From the NCBI RefSeq assembly GCF_022605725.1, contig NC_065546.1, positions 19,464,227 to 19,528,226 of the forward strand: 64,000 nt of DNA. Reading direction: 5' to 3'. Both the position numbers and the translations under genes were made by a program. The notes below the pieces were generated by a model, which was not told where the DNA came from, searched no databases, and saw only the letters and a list, made by a program, of their open reading frames with translations. The stretch is from Anthonomus grandis grandis (lineage: Eukaryota; Arthropoda; Insecta; Coleoptera; Curculionidae). Each line of letters starts with the position of its first letter. Positions within the stretch are counted from its first letter, which is position 1. This document shows positions 23,201-35,399 of this stretch, piece after piece.

Positions 23201-23242
23201 GGGCTCTATCTATCCTCAAGTAGGAGGATAGATGGACCAGTG
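23177..23242. repeat. Near-palindrome of the pogo terminal motif
   Basis: CTGGTCCAACTCTCCTCC at the left and GGAGGATAGATGGACCAG at the right are near-perfect inverted copies spaced by about 30 bases. The first fits the inverted end of the pogo-like element, and the second faces outward. This may be an extra, inverted terminal copy or the edge of a second element. Confidence 0.5.
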
Positions 23243-23259
23243 TCTAGCTTCTAAAATAT

Positions 23260-24822
23260 GCCGATTAGAGCTACAATTGGTGCTCTCTAGTACACCTTGT
23301 ATATGGTATCTAAACACTAATCCAACAAAAATCGGTTAAACTTACCTGATTTAAAAAAAAAATAAGATTCTCAAAACTGATATAAAATTTTTGCACGTGG
23401 TGATTTCAACTATCGTAAGTAACATTCGCGAGGGTGCGTTATAATGCGTTCCAGTCGCCGTCTCAAAGGCAACTGACGCTAAGAAACAGAACGGGATAGG
23501 TTAGTCTTGCCCTGTTGCCAAACCTTGCCGGATATTTTGAATTGGCCGTCTACTCTCCTGGTCCGTCTCCCATCCTTTTACCCTACAAGCATACAAAACT
23601 CCGTATCCTTAAAACATGCAATATACGATCAGTCCTTGATTCGTGCAATTAACACTGAGACGCCTTGTACAGACCGTCATCTCAGAAAATAAATACCAAA
23701 TACCACTTGATAAAGTGAGAAAAATAAATAATAAAGTTATCTTATTTCACCCCCTTGTATACAAAACTAGTAATATATTGCCATAACATTTAAAACAGGC
23801 AAATGCTAAATTGTAGTACTAGAGCAATTAAGTAGGATAAAATTACATTTCTGAAATCTTTCTAAAGCAATAAACAACTATGCAATGAGTTATTTATTTA
23901 GAATGTCGTTAAATGCTAACTAAAGATAGATTGCATTATGCCAAAGCAGTAAAATACCAAGTCATACTACCAAAATAAACAGGAGGAAAGTACATGCAAG
24001 ATCCGATTTATAAATGTAAACGAGAGACTTCAACTAAAAAAATATTTTTAAACGTATCTCCATCTAATCCATCAAAATATTGCCTCCGGAGACAAAAATC
24101 TAATATCGGTTAATCCTTTCACCTAAATTGCTATCCCAAATACGTTTAAGAATAAAGGTGATCGATGCGTTCTTCAGTAACAAAAATTATAAAACAAAAT
24201 AGTTGATAATTTAGTAATAAATCGGCAGATTTGTAATAATTAGATAAATTATTCATTTTGATTTTGACTAAAAAAAATTTTAAGACATATCGTAACATCG
24301 AATTTATACGAAACAAACCTAGAAACTAAAATAGAACTTTTCAATCTTTCTGAACTTTCTGAACATGCCTTTGTGTTTGAAGTTTGCGAAAGTGAAAGTC
24401 TCTTGGTTAAATGACGGTGTTTGGCACATAACGACTTTGAGAATTGAAGTTGATAAACATATAGCAGAATGTAAACAGAATACCATGTATTGAGTGATAT
24501 ATATTACTGACATTTTCTTTAATTAGAACTGCAAGTAAGATTCTTGAAAAAGTCTTGTGAAAAAACATTTTTGTAAAATTTGGGTATTTTAAAATTAAAC
24601 TTACGTGAGTATTGACAATGCAATTCATTCAGCGAGCTCCACCATGTATACAGCAAGAGATTGAGAGTACCATGAAACAAAAATGTTTACGATTTACTGT
24701 ACTGACCCATCTAATAAAGATTAAGTGTACTCACCAGGGAACCTCGGTCCCCTTGATTCAGTCATGCCAACAACCATCAATATAGTTACTTTATGTGTGC
24801 TAATAATTTACATATACAGGGT
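23260..24822. other. Interval without a recognised gene
   Basis: A more GC-balanced stretch at 23,390-23,700 contains a 61-residue frame with no recognisable motif. The rest is AT-rich. No element ends were identified before the mariner at 24,825. Confidence 0.45.
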
Positions 24823-24824
24823 GT

Positions 24825-26615
24825 TTCCTAACTACGGTACGAAACGAAGTCGTTTTATGAAAAAAAGTTCCTATGAACGTATGTCGGGAGTTGCTTTGTT
24901 TCTGAGATACAGGGCGATGAAGGTTCAAAAAAAATAACGGTATTTTAAAAATACTATAACTATCCTTAAACCGATTTGATTGAAATTTGGTGCAGTTATT
25001 TGAAGTTATAAGACGCTTATTTAGCTGTAACTAGATTGAAATTATTAGGTCCAGTGGCGTGTCAGTGGGCACCACATGCTTATTGTTGAGAAAAAAACAA
25101 GGCCAATAGTTAATTGTTTTGCAGCTCTTTATTTATTTTTGTATTTAAGCAACTAAAAATACAACTTTTTCGTAACTTATCTTATTATCTTCATATCTGG
25201 CTTTGATTTCGAGAAAAAAAATTTAAAGTATCTTTAACTCATTCTAAAAATTATCCATGGACGACAACATGAAATAAAAACCAATTAATTCGATAAACAA
25301 TTTCGACCTTAAAGTACATGAGCAAAATGTCCACCCTCCAATGCACGAAGTTCTAGAAGAAGTTCTAAAAAGAAACCTCCTGCATCCATATCACATACAG
25401 CGTGTACAAGCTCTATTGCCTCGGGATTTTCATCCAAGATTAATGTTTTGCAGGTGGTTGATTCATACGATGGCACACAATAATAATTTCCTACCAAATA
25501 TTTTATTTACGGACGAGGCAAATTTTTCAAGAGATGCTATTATGAACTTCCACAATGATCATTTTTGGGCCGACGAAAATCCCCACGTTATTAGAGAAAC
25601 TCATTTTCAGCAACAATTTTCGCTGAACGTTTGGATAGGAATTATTGGTGAGTACCTAATTGGCCCATTTTTTTTACCGGCAAGATTAACAGGTGAATCC
25701 TACACGGATTTCTTGCAACAGCATTTACCCACTTTATTAGAAGATGTACCCCTACAAGTAAGAGTCAACATGTGGTTTATGCACGACGGGGCTCCAGCTC
25801 ATTTCAGTGTTCTTGCTCGTCAGCATATCGACGTCATCTACCCTAATTGCTGGATTGGACGTGCAGGACCTCAAAATTGGCCGGATCGCTGATATGAATC
25901 CCCTAGATTACTATTTATGGGGCCATTTATCTGAAGGCTCTTATTTATAAAACTCCTGTTCTAGATGTGAATGACTTGAGGAATCGGATAATTCTCAATT
26001 GCAATATCATAAGGGATACTCCAGCTATTTTTGAGCGTGTCAGACACTCAATGACAAATCGTTTGCAGTCGTGTATTTTATCAGAAGGTGGGCATTTTGC
26101 TCATTTACTTTAAGGTCGAAATTGTTTATCGAATTAATTGGTTTTTATTTCATGTTGTCGTCCATAGATAATTTTTAGAATGAGTTAAAGATACTTTAAT
26201 TTTTTTTTTCGAAAACAAAGCCAGATATGAAGATAATATAAGATACGAAAAAGTTGTATTTTTAGTTGCTTAAATACAAAAATAAATAAAAAGCTGCAAA
26301 ACAATTATTGGCCTTGTTTTTTTCTCAACAATAAGCATGTGGTGCCCACTGACACGCCACTGGACCTAATAGTTTCAATCTAGTTACAGCTAAATAAGCG
26401 TCTTATAACTTCAAGTAACTGCACCAAATTTCAACCAAATCGGTTTAAGCATAGTTATAGTATTTTTAAAATACCGTTATTTTTTTGAACCTTCATCGTC
26501 CTGTATCTCAGAAACAAAGCAACTCCCGACATATGTTCATAGGAACTTTTTTTCATAAAACGACCTAACGATTCACCCTGTATAGTTTCGTACCGTAGTG
26601 AGGAAACACCCTGTA
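24825..26615 (+). mobile_element. Mariner with >500 bp terminal inverted repeats
   Basis: The ends read TACAGGGTGTTTCCTAAC on the left and its near-inverse on the right. TA lies on both sides (24,823-24,824 and 26,616-26,617). The arms match almost base for base from 24,825-25,345 and 26,075-26,615. The right arm holds an extra inner TATACAGGGTGAATCG-type motif (26,570-26,586 read in reverse), so two end motifs are stacked there. The left arm includes an inverted copy of the last codons of the transposase. The element is 1,791 bp and lacks the gene's N-terminal part. Confidence 0.88.
25341..26112 (+). pseudogene. Mariner DD41D transposase lacking its N-terminus
   Basis: The frame opens at the edge of the left inverted repeat and soon shows LLHPYHIQRVQALLPRDFH, which in relatives lies after two helix-turn-helix modules. 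Those modules are gone. FTDEANFSRDA holds the first Asp, MHDGAPAHFS the second (25,785). WIGRAGPQNWPDR is followed by a small deletion before PDMNPLDYYLWG. Counting across that gap gives 41 residues between the second and third Asp. The coding tail GGHFAHLL at about 26,090-26,113 lies inside the right inverted repeat. The frame after 25,892 is broken. Confidence 0.82.
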
Positions 26616-26642
26616 TATCTTCTTTCTTCCACGACTAGCTAG

Positions 26643-27208
26643 TGTCCCCTAAAATAGTTAAGGCTACCCCAGACGCCAGACGCTACTACTACCGCTAAGC
26701 AGTAAGCATCTCAACACTCGGAAACTAAGATAACATATACCGAGATCTTAGAATCCAAATGTGTCAATCGAAAAGACAAGTGAGGGCCCTCTATAACTCA
26801 CAAGACCAACTGGAAGGAACTGCGCGCTCAGAGGGCATCCCTGTCGATTGCTACACAATCGACCACAACCTGGTAATACCTCGCTAAACAGCGACAAACT
26901 CTGGTATACCATAAAATTCTAGCCATGGATTTATACAACAACAATATAAAATATTACTCACATGTCGACATGATTAACCTGTGCACAAAACAATCACAAC
27001 CATTCTAATGTCCACCTAGTGGACAAACACCACCACACCTGGTCAACTATGACCACTCTATATACAAGGCTCTTTATAAGCCGAAGTGCTAGCACTCGCT
27101 GTCTCTTTTACTTTTTTTTGGGTCTCTCTCAATCTCTGCTTATATTATTATTTTTGTTTAGGTTATAGATTTTCAAGGATGTAAGATAATTCTCGGGCGG
27201 TCGGGACA
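26643..27208 (+). repeat. Probable solo LTR
   Basis: The segment starts TGTCCC and ends GGGACA, the inverted dinucleotide-plus pattern of LTR ends. It is 566 bp long. It contains a TATA-like box (CTTTATAAGCC near 27,070), followed by a GCTAGCACTCGCTGTCTC start-site-like region and then T-rich sequence. Composition is less AT-rich than its surroundings. The flanks (GCTAG left, CTTTT right) are not a clean target duplication, so this is tentative. The parent family is unknown. Confidence 0.42.
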
Positions 27209-28727
27209 CTTTTAAACGAATACAGGGTGTTTATAAAATATATTAAATTACCTTAGAATATTTTACATTTTATATCTTCTTTTTATAGTTTATACCCAAA
27301 CAGCAGAATAATAACTTATAATTTTACAGTAATAGGCTATCCAACCCTGAAAACGATATAAGTTTCCCTACCAAAGAAATACTTTAATAATAAGTATTCT
27401 TGCTATAATATTAAATACTTTAAAGCAAATTCATTATGGACAATTTTTGTTTTATTTTACGCAAGAATAACAGTATTATTTCGGCTTTAGTCATTATTCT
27501 TGATGATATATCTTCCTTAAAAGTATCCTGGAACTTCATTTCTCAGAGTTATTTCCGCTTGAATTAATAAACTTTTTAGAATTGATGATTCGATGTTTCG
27601 TCTTCTACAGTTCTCTAATTATTGTTTCGCACTGGTATCTTAAAAATATGTTGAGATGAAATTTTTTTATATGTAAAAATTATCATTCAGGGCTACTCCT
27701 AGATTATCCGCCTGTGTGCGAGAATAATTTGTCGTCTCCAAATCGCAGGTATGATGGCGTAGCTTTTCTTTTGCTGTTTCTAAAGTTTTTAACAATTTGT
27801 TTTTTAACAAATTTTATAATTTGAATTTGTCAAATTTTAAAACAAGCATAAAACAATGGAGGGTAAATTTAGTTCTATAATAGGATTTTAAATTGCTTTA
27901 TAATTGTCATAATTATTGCATAGTTAATTTTCCAATTTTCTTATTAATTACAATGAGAAGGCATGTTTCAAATCTACATTTTTTTGATTTTTTGTTTTCT
28001 GGTATGGATTTTTTTAAAGCATTTGTGATTTTTGAGATTGATTTTGTTACTACTTACGACTGTTTATACCATGTAATTTTGATTGCTCTAATGTTAATTT
28101 TCAGATCATCTGTTAGGCTAATCAAAATGCATTGGCTACTATAATTCACCGCCGACTTTAATAAAAAGCCGTTTATTATTATTTATATAGATTACAAAAT
28201 ATATGCCTACTTCTACATTTTGTAGATGTAATTTTATTTATGCGGCTGAAGAAAAATAAACAATATATCAAGCTATTTTATTTGATCCAATTTTGAAAAT
28301 GCAGTGTAATCTATTACAAAGTATAAATCAATTTTAAATTGATCACCTGGGTTCGTCTTTACACTAGAAAATAAAGAAATACTTTTTTCTTCGGGAATAT
28401 AACAATAATACTAAACGAAAGATCACATTTGCATCTCGGGCTTGGGAATGGTGCCTCCTGTAATGTTGAGATTAGAAACGTTTTGACTGAACCATTGCCC
28501 TTTCTAACTAATGCTTCCTTTCCACGTGTTCATTTTCTATATGTATTTCAGAAAGCCTTTTCGATTATCAAACATCTTCAATAAAAAATGTACTATTTTA
28601 AAAACAAGTTATGATGCTTTGAAAAATATTTGTTTTCGAGGACTTAAATAAGTATAAACCAGTGAGATAAATAACTAAAAATGTATTATTAGTATTAGTA
28701 TTTCAATGTTAAATTCGTTAATGTGTG
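27209..28727. other. AT-rich interval, one orphan mariner end motif
   Basis: A single TACAGGGTGTTTATAAAA at 27,231 resembles the mariner ends elsewhere but has no visible partner. No gene was recognised in the rest. Confidence 0.4.
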
Positions 28728-29821
28728 TACAGGGTGTCCCATTTTCGTAGGTCTATGGGATTTCTAGCTTATGAAAAGAGATAGAGAAATGCGGTTTTCG
28801 CGACACCATCTTAGTGTTTATGCTACAGAATCATTTTTAAAAAAAACATTCATTCATCCCTGTTATTGTCACTCGTATTAAAAACTTCAAACTGATATTT
28901 GAGGAGCGTTTATTCAAAAAGGGACGTTATGTCCACTTTAAATGACTTTGAGAAAAAAATTCAGATTAAGACCGTTAGAGAGCTATAAGATTAAATGATA
29001 TAAAATATAATTCTTTGTCCGCCTAAAAATATATTCCCAAAAGAAATTTTGGATATATTTTTTTTTTTAAGAGAAAAATTGAAAATGATTTTGGACCTGT
29101 TTCTTTTTGACTGAACTAAATGTTTATGTCCCGTTTTGTTTGAACTTCAATGTACTAATTTTTATTTTTTCCTTTTTACATAGTATAAAAATAAATTCTA
29201 GACAATGTTTTTCTGTTTAAATTTTTATTTTAACGAAAGTAGACACTAGGTGAGTCGTTAAACATACAGTATGGTGACTTTAACTGGAATAAATTCAATA
29301 AATTAATTAACAATACATTTAATTGGGTGTTTTCATCGATTTTAGAAGACCTTTGTCTTGAAACATCCCTCACGTGCCCAACTTCTCGAAATCTGCTTTC
29401 GATTTTACTAACCGTACCTTGGTTAATAGGTGACAAATCTGGATATTTCTACCTGAATAAGTGGACAACCTCTAGCTGAGTACGACTTCTGTCCCCATAA
29501 CCAATTATCAATAAGATTTCAATCTTGTGGGATTCGGATAAATAAGGCATTTTTTCAATATAAGTTAACTTATTTAACAACTGGTTGAAATTCACTTTAA
29601 CAGTGACACTACAACAATGTCAGGAAATGTCTCGATACCAATAAAATAAACAAACACGCCAAAAATTTACCAACACAAAATATTTCGAGACTTTTAATAA
29701 TTTAATGGTTTTGATTTTTTTTTCGTATTTCTCCTTTAGATAATCACAAAAGTAAATAACTAAAAGTAATAAAAAGAACACGTTCCTGAATTTTGTCGCA
29801 ATATATAAAAAACGCCCTGTA
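28728..29821 (-). mobile_element. Internally deleted mariner
   Basis: TACAGGGTGTCCCATTTT at 28,728 and GCCCTGTA at 29,821 are opposed ends of the kind seen on other mariners here. Apart from the end motif the two sides differ, so they may derive from different elements or have eroded. Between them lies the N-terminal part of a minus-strand transposase near the right end, as expected for a 5' half-copy. Confidence 0.5.
29310..29551 (-). pseudogene. Mariner transposase N-terminal fragment
   Basis: The start codon at 29,551 opens MPYLSESHKIEILLIIGYGD, followed by SRTQLEVVHLF, a stop, then SPINQGTVSKIESRFREVGH. This is the paired helix-turn-helix DNA-binding end of the insect mariner group also seen at 12,754 and 41,640. 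One in-frame stop (FR*KYPDL) breaks it. The catalytic domain is missing, so the fragment ends shortly after the second helix-turn-helix. Confidence 0.75.
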
Positions 29822-30670
29822 TATTTCATTTTATCTTTGTGTAATGTCAAACAAGAGAAAAGTGTCCGTCATCTGGAATTGTATAGGTTAAAAATAAATA
29901 AAAATGTCACTGTCAGAAATGTCACTGCAGGAAGGATCGACAAGGGGGACGTTGTCAATCCTTCCTTCTATAGGCACCAAAACAATGCTTAGAGGAAAGA
30001 CACATTTCCGATAATGCTAAAATATGAAATTTGAAATCGGAAATGTAGTTTATTAATTTGTCAAAGGCTAAATTTAAGGATCGGACATTAAGGTGTGCTA
30101 CTGGTAAGATAATATAATAATTATTATTTAACAAATATTACCGAAAAAACAACAACTAAATAATAAATAATCACACCAAGAACAACCTCTCAGATGTGAT
30201 AAGGTCAGTATTAGGTATTTATAGAAAAATCTAAAAGTATCAGTTTGCACTGCCTACTTAATAAAATTAAAAATTAAAAAAAAAATAGAAAAAGTGCATT
30301 TTCTTTTTAAGTAACAAAAAAAAGGGGAAAATAAACCATCGTTAAATTCATAATAAAAAATCAGATACAGAATTTTTATTTCGGACCATATAAAGAAATA
30401 AGGTTAACGATCGTTTTTGAAAGACGAAACGTCGGATATAAAATCTAGAAATAAAAACCTGAAAAATGTTAATAAAAAGTGTTTTTAGTTTTTTTATGTG
30501 TCAAATTATCTAAAGTCTAAGAAAAAAATAAAGTCGATATGTTCAAGTTTTTTAACGGCACGTCAGTAGGTTTCAAAGAACACAACTTTTTTTCAAATTT
30601 AACCTAATCTAAGCTCTATTTCCCTACCCAGGAAATCTCGGTAACCCAACAAAACTTATTCCTAAAGAAC

Positions 30671-30706
<36 letters not shown>

Positions 30707-31560
30707 ACGAACCTTCACGATCACTCCACAAGTCGATAATCAGCGTTTGAGTTTTCGGTGCGGACTTTCTTATTGGTCAATTGAGCTTTGTCATGGGATT
30801 ATGTTGCCATTTCTTTTCATTTTCGTATTTTTAATGAATAATAGTAATAGATTTTAATTTATTTTATTTTCTATAAAATATTGAAAATTTATTAATAATA
30901 AATATAATGCTGGTATTATCTGTTGTTATTAACTACTGTACGAAAGTATGGTATATTTAGATACAATTTAAGATGTAATTTAACTAATATGAAACATGAA
31001 GTAATTAATTATTTTAGTTCCTTAAGGACCTATTTTTAGTATTGAAAATACTTCTGGGCGCACGTATATGGGACCCGTCTTTGAAAAAACGACATACTAC
31101 AAAACGAAATGTAACAGTCCGGGTTCAATGACCTGCCTCATCAACGCGATGCCGGCGTTGATCAGGGAATAGAGCAAGGTCGTTCGAAGGCCGCAATGAG
31201 GTTTGGGTTTTAAGTCAAGTATGTAGGTGAGAGAAATATTATGTGATATCCGATTTATAAGCCATGAAGCGAATAGGGTGCGTGTTATATTCAGGATTCT
31301 TTTATTTTATTTGTTCCTTTCGACAAGACGTGTTACTAAAAAACTTGTGTATTCGAAAATAAAAGTGTGTGTGTGTCAATTATTAATACGAGGATTACTA
31401 ACAAGGGTGGTCTTTTATAAAATAAGTGAAAATAAAATAGGTAAGTCCTTAGTGAAGTAGTTGAGCTTTCTATGTTGGTGTCATGGGGAATATAAAAATT
31501 GACCACTTGAAAAGTATAGGTAGATATAATAATTTATAGCTAGCAAATTGACAGTTTTTC
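29822..31560. other. AT-rich interval with a hammerhead-like core motif
   Basis: No gene was recognised. A GTTTTTGAAAGAC hairpin is followed directly by GAAACGTC at 30,415-30,433 (see findings). The rest is simple AT-rich DNA. Confidence 0.4.
30672..30704. repeat. (TA)n microsatellite
   Basis: An uninterrupted run of about 16 TA units. Confidence 0.95.
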
Positions 31561-31566
31561 GACCAA

Positions 31567-31689
31567 AAATTTATGTGGTGGAAGTTAGCCACAGATTCAG
31601 AAACGAAAATCATGTTTTACGCCCAGTCAAGTTTTGGTTTTAATTTTTTTTTTTGTTTTTAAAAGCTTTTATTTAACTTGCAATGTACC

Positions 31690-31720
<31 letters not shown>

Positions 31721-31965
31721 CTATGTATGTTTGGGTCAAATCTTGGAAATCAAATTTGACCAACTTCCAGATGTCCGATTTACGTGAAATTTGAAACACA
31801 TTCATATTTCCGATGACAATGCAATTTAATGCTATCACAATTACAAAAAACAAAATGGCGGATCCAAAATGGCGAACTTTAAAACCAAAACTTGTCTGGG
31901 CGACTGTAAAAACATGATTTTCGTTTCTGAATCTCTAGCTAAGTTCCACCACATAAAAATTTGAT
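31567..31965. repeat. Fold-back repeat with a (TATG)n centre
   Basis: AGATTCAGAAACGAAAATCA occurs forward near 31,593 and inverted near 31,910. The match covers 31,567-31,642 against 31,877-31,965. The loop contains (TATG)n at 31,691-31,719. ATGGCGGATCC and ATGGCGAAC lie close to the right arm. It sits upstream of the Helitron gene and could be an unrelated MITE. Confidence 0.7.
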
Positions 31966-32134
31966 GAGTAAACTTATTTTGGGCAAGACTGTACCTGTCG
32001 AATGCACACTTTTTATTTATGGAAATATAAAAAAAAAGTTTAAAATTAAAGTTACCTGTCAAATTGTTTATTTTTCGACGATTTTGACTAAATGTTTTTA
32101 ATGTAAATAAATTATAAACTATTTTACTACCAGA

Positions 32135-34946
32135 ATGTCCCTCCATTCACATCAATTGCCGTTAAAGAAACGGAAACTTAATATTGTAAAAAATGAAAAC
32201 GAAAAAGTTTTACCATTCAAGCAGAGAAAAATAACTCTTATAGAAGATAAAAAGGAAGCTGTCGAGTTACAGTCAAATGCTGAATGTTGTGTGCAGTCAA
32301 ATGCAAATAATGAGAAAAAACATATTAAAACTGTTTTACTTTCTTTGGATGCAGAGACTGTGGGACTTACCAAAAACAAGTAATTAATACTAATATTTCA
32401 TTACCAAGCACTAGCGGTGCTACCGCATTTAATAAAAGTCAACCTCATAATAAGAAGCAAGACAATGTCAAACTTGCCTTGAACGCTTAACGTTGTCGGG
32501 AATATAGGCAACGAAAAAAGTTGAATAAAATAATTTCTTCGAATCCCAATACTACAGTTGATGGTGTTTCTGTTTTCCAAGATATCTCTTCTATTCAACG
32601 ATCTGAGGAAAAGCAGAAAATCCAATCACGGAGAAAAGGTTCTACCAATAGTTCATCGGGTATCATCATAGAAAAGAAAGAAGCCAGGGAAGCACCAAAT
32701 AAAACAGGTAATTGTGAGTCTTTTGATTCAGATATTTTGAATTTTTCAGGATATCTCAATAATTCAATAGTTACTTTAAATCCAACAAATACAAAAATTT
32801 TTGAAAAGAGAACATTATATTTAGAGTATTTTATGAACACTAAATTTTATAGTAATAAGTTAAACGAATTCTGTCGTATATGTGACCGAATTTGGTGGAC
32901 TAATGATATTTGCTCCATAACCAAGGATATTCTTCCCCTTCTTTATGAAGCTGGCTACCCAAAAATGCATTCGAGTATCGAGGATGAATGCAAATTTTAT
33001 AAGTGTTGTCGTAACTGTTATTCCACTTTATCCCGTAAAAAAACGATTCCTCAACTGGCCACTGTTAATGGATTTGTTTATCCTCCTATTCCGTCTGACT
33101 TACCCCCCTTAAATCCCATTGCTGAGCGTTTAATTTCACCCCGTTTACCCTTTCTGCAAATTCGCAAAATTCACTATTTTGCTGGTAGTCAAAAAATGGT
33201 GGGTTAAATAATAAATGTTCCTGTCAGTGTAAATAATATGGTAACTTACCTGCCCAGAAATGCCCAGAAACGATGAATATACAGTGACAGTTTTTAATAA
33301 AGCGTCATATTCTTCAAAAAGGGGCATATTTGTCTGGATGTGTCTCAAAAGCTATTCTGCGTAGATAATTATTATATTTACGAGATACGCCATTATACCG
33401 AAAATATGATATTAAAATTAATAACACATTCTTGGGTATACATGAAGGCTATGATTTTGCAGAAGAAAATCAAATATTTTACGACCAGCATTTCGAGATA
33501 AGGAATAGTCAAGAAGACAAGATGGACGTAGTTTCGTCGCGTAAAGAAAAAATTTTAACAACTGAGCAATTATTAAACATGCAACAGCAAACAATTTTTT
33601 GGGGGAAGATATGGTGTTACATTTAGCCCCAGGTCAGAAAAACAAACCGTTTGCATTATCTTTTGACGCTGATGCAGAGGAATTATCATTTCCTGCTATC
33701 TATTACGGACATGAAAGACAATTTAAAATTAATGTAACTCCTTATATGATGGCAACTAGTGAAATCCGTAGAAGAGATAGACGTGGTGTTACCCCTAATC
33801 ACATTCTTTACATGGCAGCCAAAATCATGCGTTTGAGAATTATTCAAACATTTCAAGTATTGTTTCGCAATAATAACCATGAGGTAAAAAATATTACAAA
33901 AGAAGATTTATTAGATCCAGAATTTGTGAAAGAAAGCATGGAAAAGAATGAGTCGTTTTTAAAAAATATACCTAATTCGATACAATATTGGCAGTCAAAG
34001 AAAAAGGACTTATTTTGTATGATGCGTCAACTCGGAAAACCAACTGTATTTGTAACACTTAGTGCATCAGAGGTACATTGGAAGCCACTCTTAAAATGCG
34101 CCTATAAATTTCAGCAAAATTTAGACGATGAAGATAACATTGACGATAGTATCTTTGATATTATGTCTAATAGTGCTAAAGCGGAATTAGTGAACAATGA
34201 TCCTGTTATTTATTGCCTATATTTTAACAAATTAGTAGATACAATCATGATTGCTCTAAAAAAAAAAGAGAGATGGCCCATTTGGAAAATATTATTTAAA
34301 AGATTACTTTCGTAGGGTGGAATTTCAGCATAGAGGTAGTCCACACTGTCATATGTTATTATGGCTTGAAAACGCTCTACCTTCCCACGAGGCACAGTTA
34401 TTAAATGATGAACATTTACCGGAAACTATTGCATTAATTGATAGTATTGCCTCAGCCGAAGAATGTTTAGTTTCAAGCCCCAGGAATTTACAAACGCATG
34501 CTCATACTCATACATGCTACAAAAAAAATACAAAAAAATGCCGTTTTGGGGCACCATTTTGGCCAATGGATCAAACTAGGGTATTAATTCCGGTATTGCC
34601 AGTTAATAAGGATAACTCAAAAGTTTTGTTATTTGAAAAAATGCATGAAGCTTTAGAGGTGGGTTCTTTGACAAGTTTTGAGGAATTCCTTCAAAAATTT
34701 TATTTAGAGTCATTTGATGAGTATTTGGACATTCTTCGACATGGCATTCATCGACCCTCGGTTTTTATGAAAAGTGGGATTGAAGACATTTGGATCAGTC
34801 CATTTAATCCATGTATTTCGAAAGCTTTGCAGTCAAATATGGATGTTCAGTTTATATTAGATGAATATTCCTGTGCTGCTTACGTTGCCGAATATGTGAA
34901 TAAAAGTGATCGTAAGCGAGGAATCGATAAAAATTTCTCGCTTTAA
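32135..34946 (+). pseudogene. Helitron Rep protein, helicase domain missing
   Basis: In Helitrons this protein nicks one DNA strand for rolling-circle transposition. The sequence starts MSLHSHQLPLKKRKLNIVKN and continues with basic RCREYRQRKKLNK near 32,491. A cysteine-rich segment (ICDRIWWTND, CKFYKCCRNCYSTL) and the Helitron N-terminal block follow (PPLNPIAERLISPRLPF, INVPVSVNNMVTYLPR, PYMMATSEIRRRDRRG). The HUH motif reads EFQHRGSPHCHMLLWL, histidines at 34,343-34,351. The two-tyrosine motif YVAEYVNK lies at 34,881-34,904. Damage: a frame change after 32,383, stops at 32,488, 33,205 and 33,275, and frame changes before 33,432, near 33,600 and near 34,293. The usual PIF1-like helicase does not follow, so this is a truncated copy. 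Confidence 0.88.
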
Positions 34947-35399
34947 CTTAAAGCTTTTCCTACGAATTTCTGTTGCATGTTAACTTGTTGGTATTTTGGC
35001 ATCCAAGAAAGAAATTTGCCGAGCCGGTATAACATTTTTTTTTAAATAAAAAAATTTGAATAAATTTATTTATTGTACGTAAAATGATTATTTATTTATT
35101 TATTTAGATTTTAATATAACACAATAATATGATTAAATATCTTTTTTTAATAATTTCAATGTAATAATTATTAATATTTTTAATAAGAATCAAATTCTTA
35201 ATATATTCAAATCCATTCGAAATATGTTTCTGGGGATCGAAGATCTTTTGTATTGAAAGAAAGAAAGAAAGAAAATGTGCTATATTACGTAAGAATAATC
35301 TTGTGTACAAGCATCCTACAAGCTAAAAAAACAAAACAAAAATATAATTTCAAAAATGAACAAAATTAGACACAAGAAGACAAAACTTTTTGAACATGC
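34947..35399. other. AT-rich interval with a short GAAA microsatellite
   Basis: A (GAAA)n run lies at 35,255-35,274. I saw no Helitron hairpin end with CTRR that I trust, nor the missing helicase. Confidence 0.45.

Noticed and set aside
32152..32840. Minus-strand frames opposite the Helitron
   Set aside because: Shadows of the plus-strand Helitron protein, whose motifs are clear.
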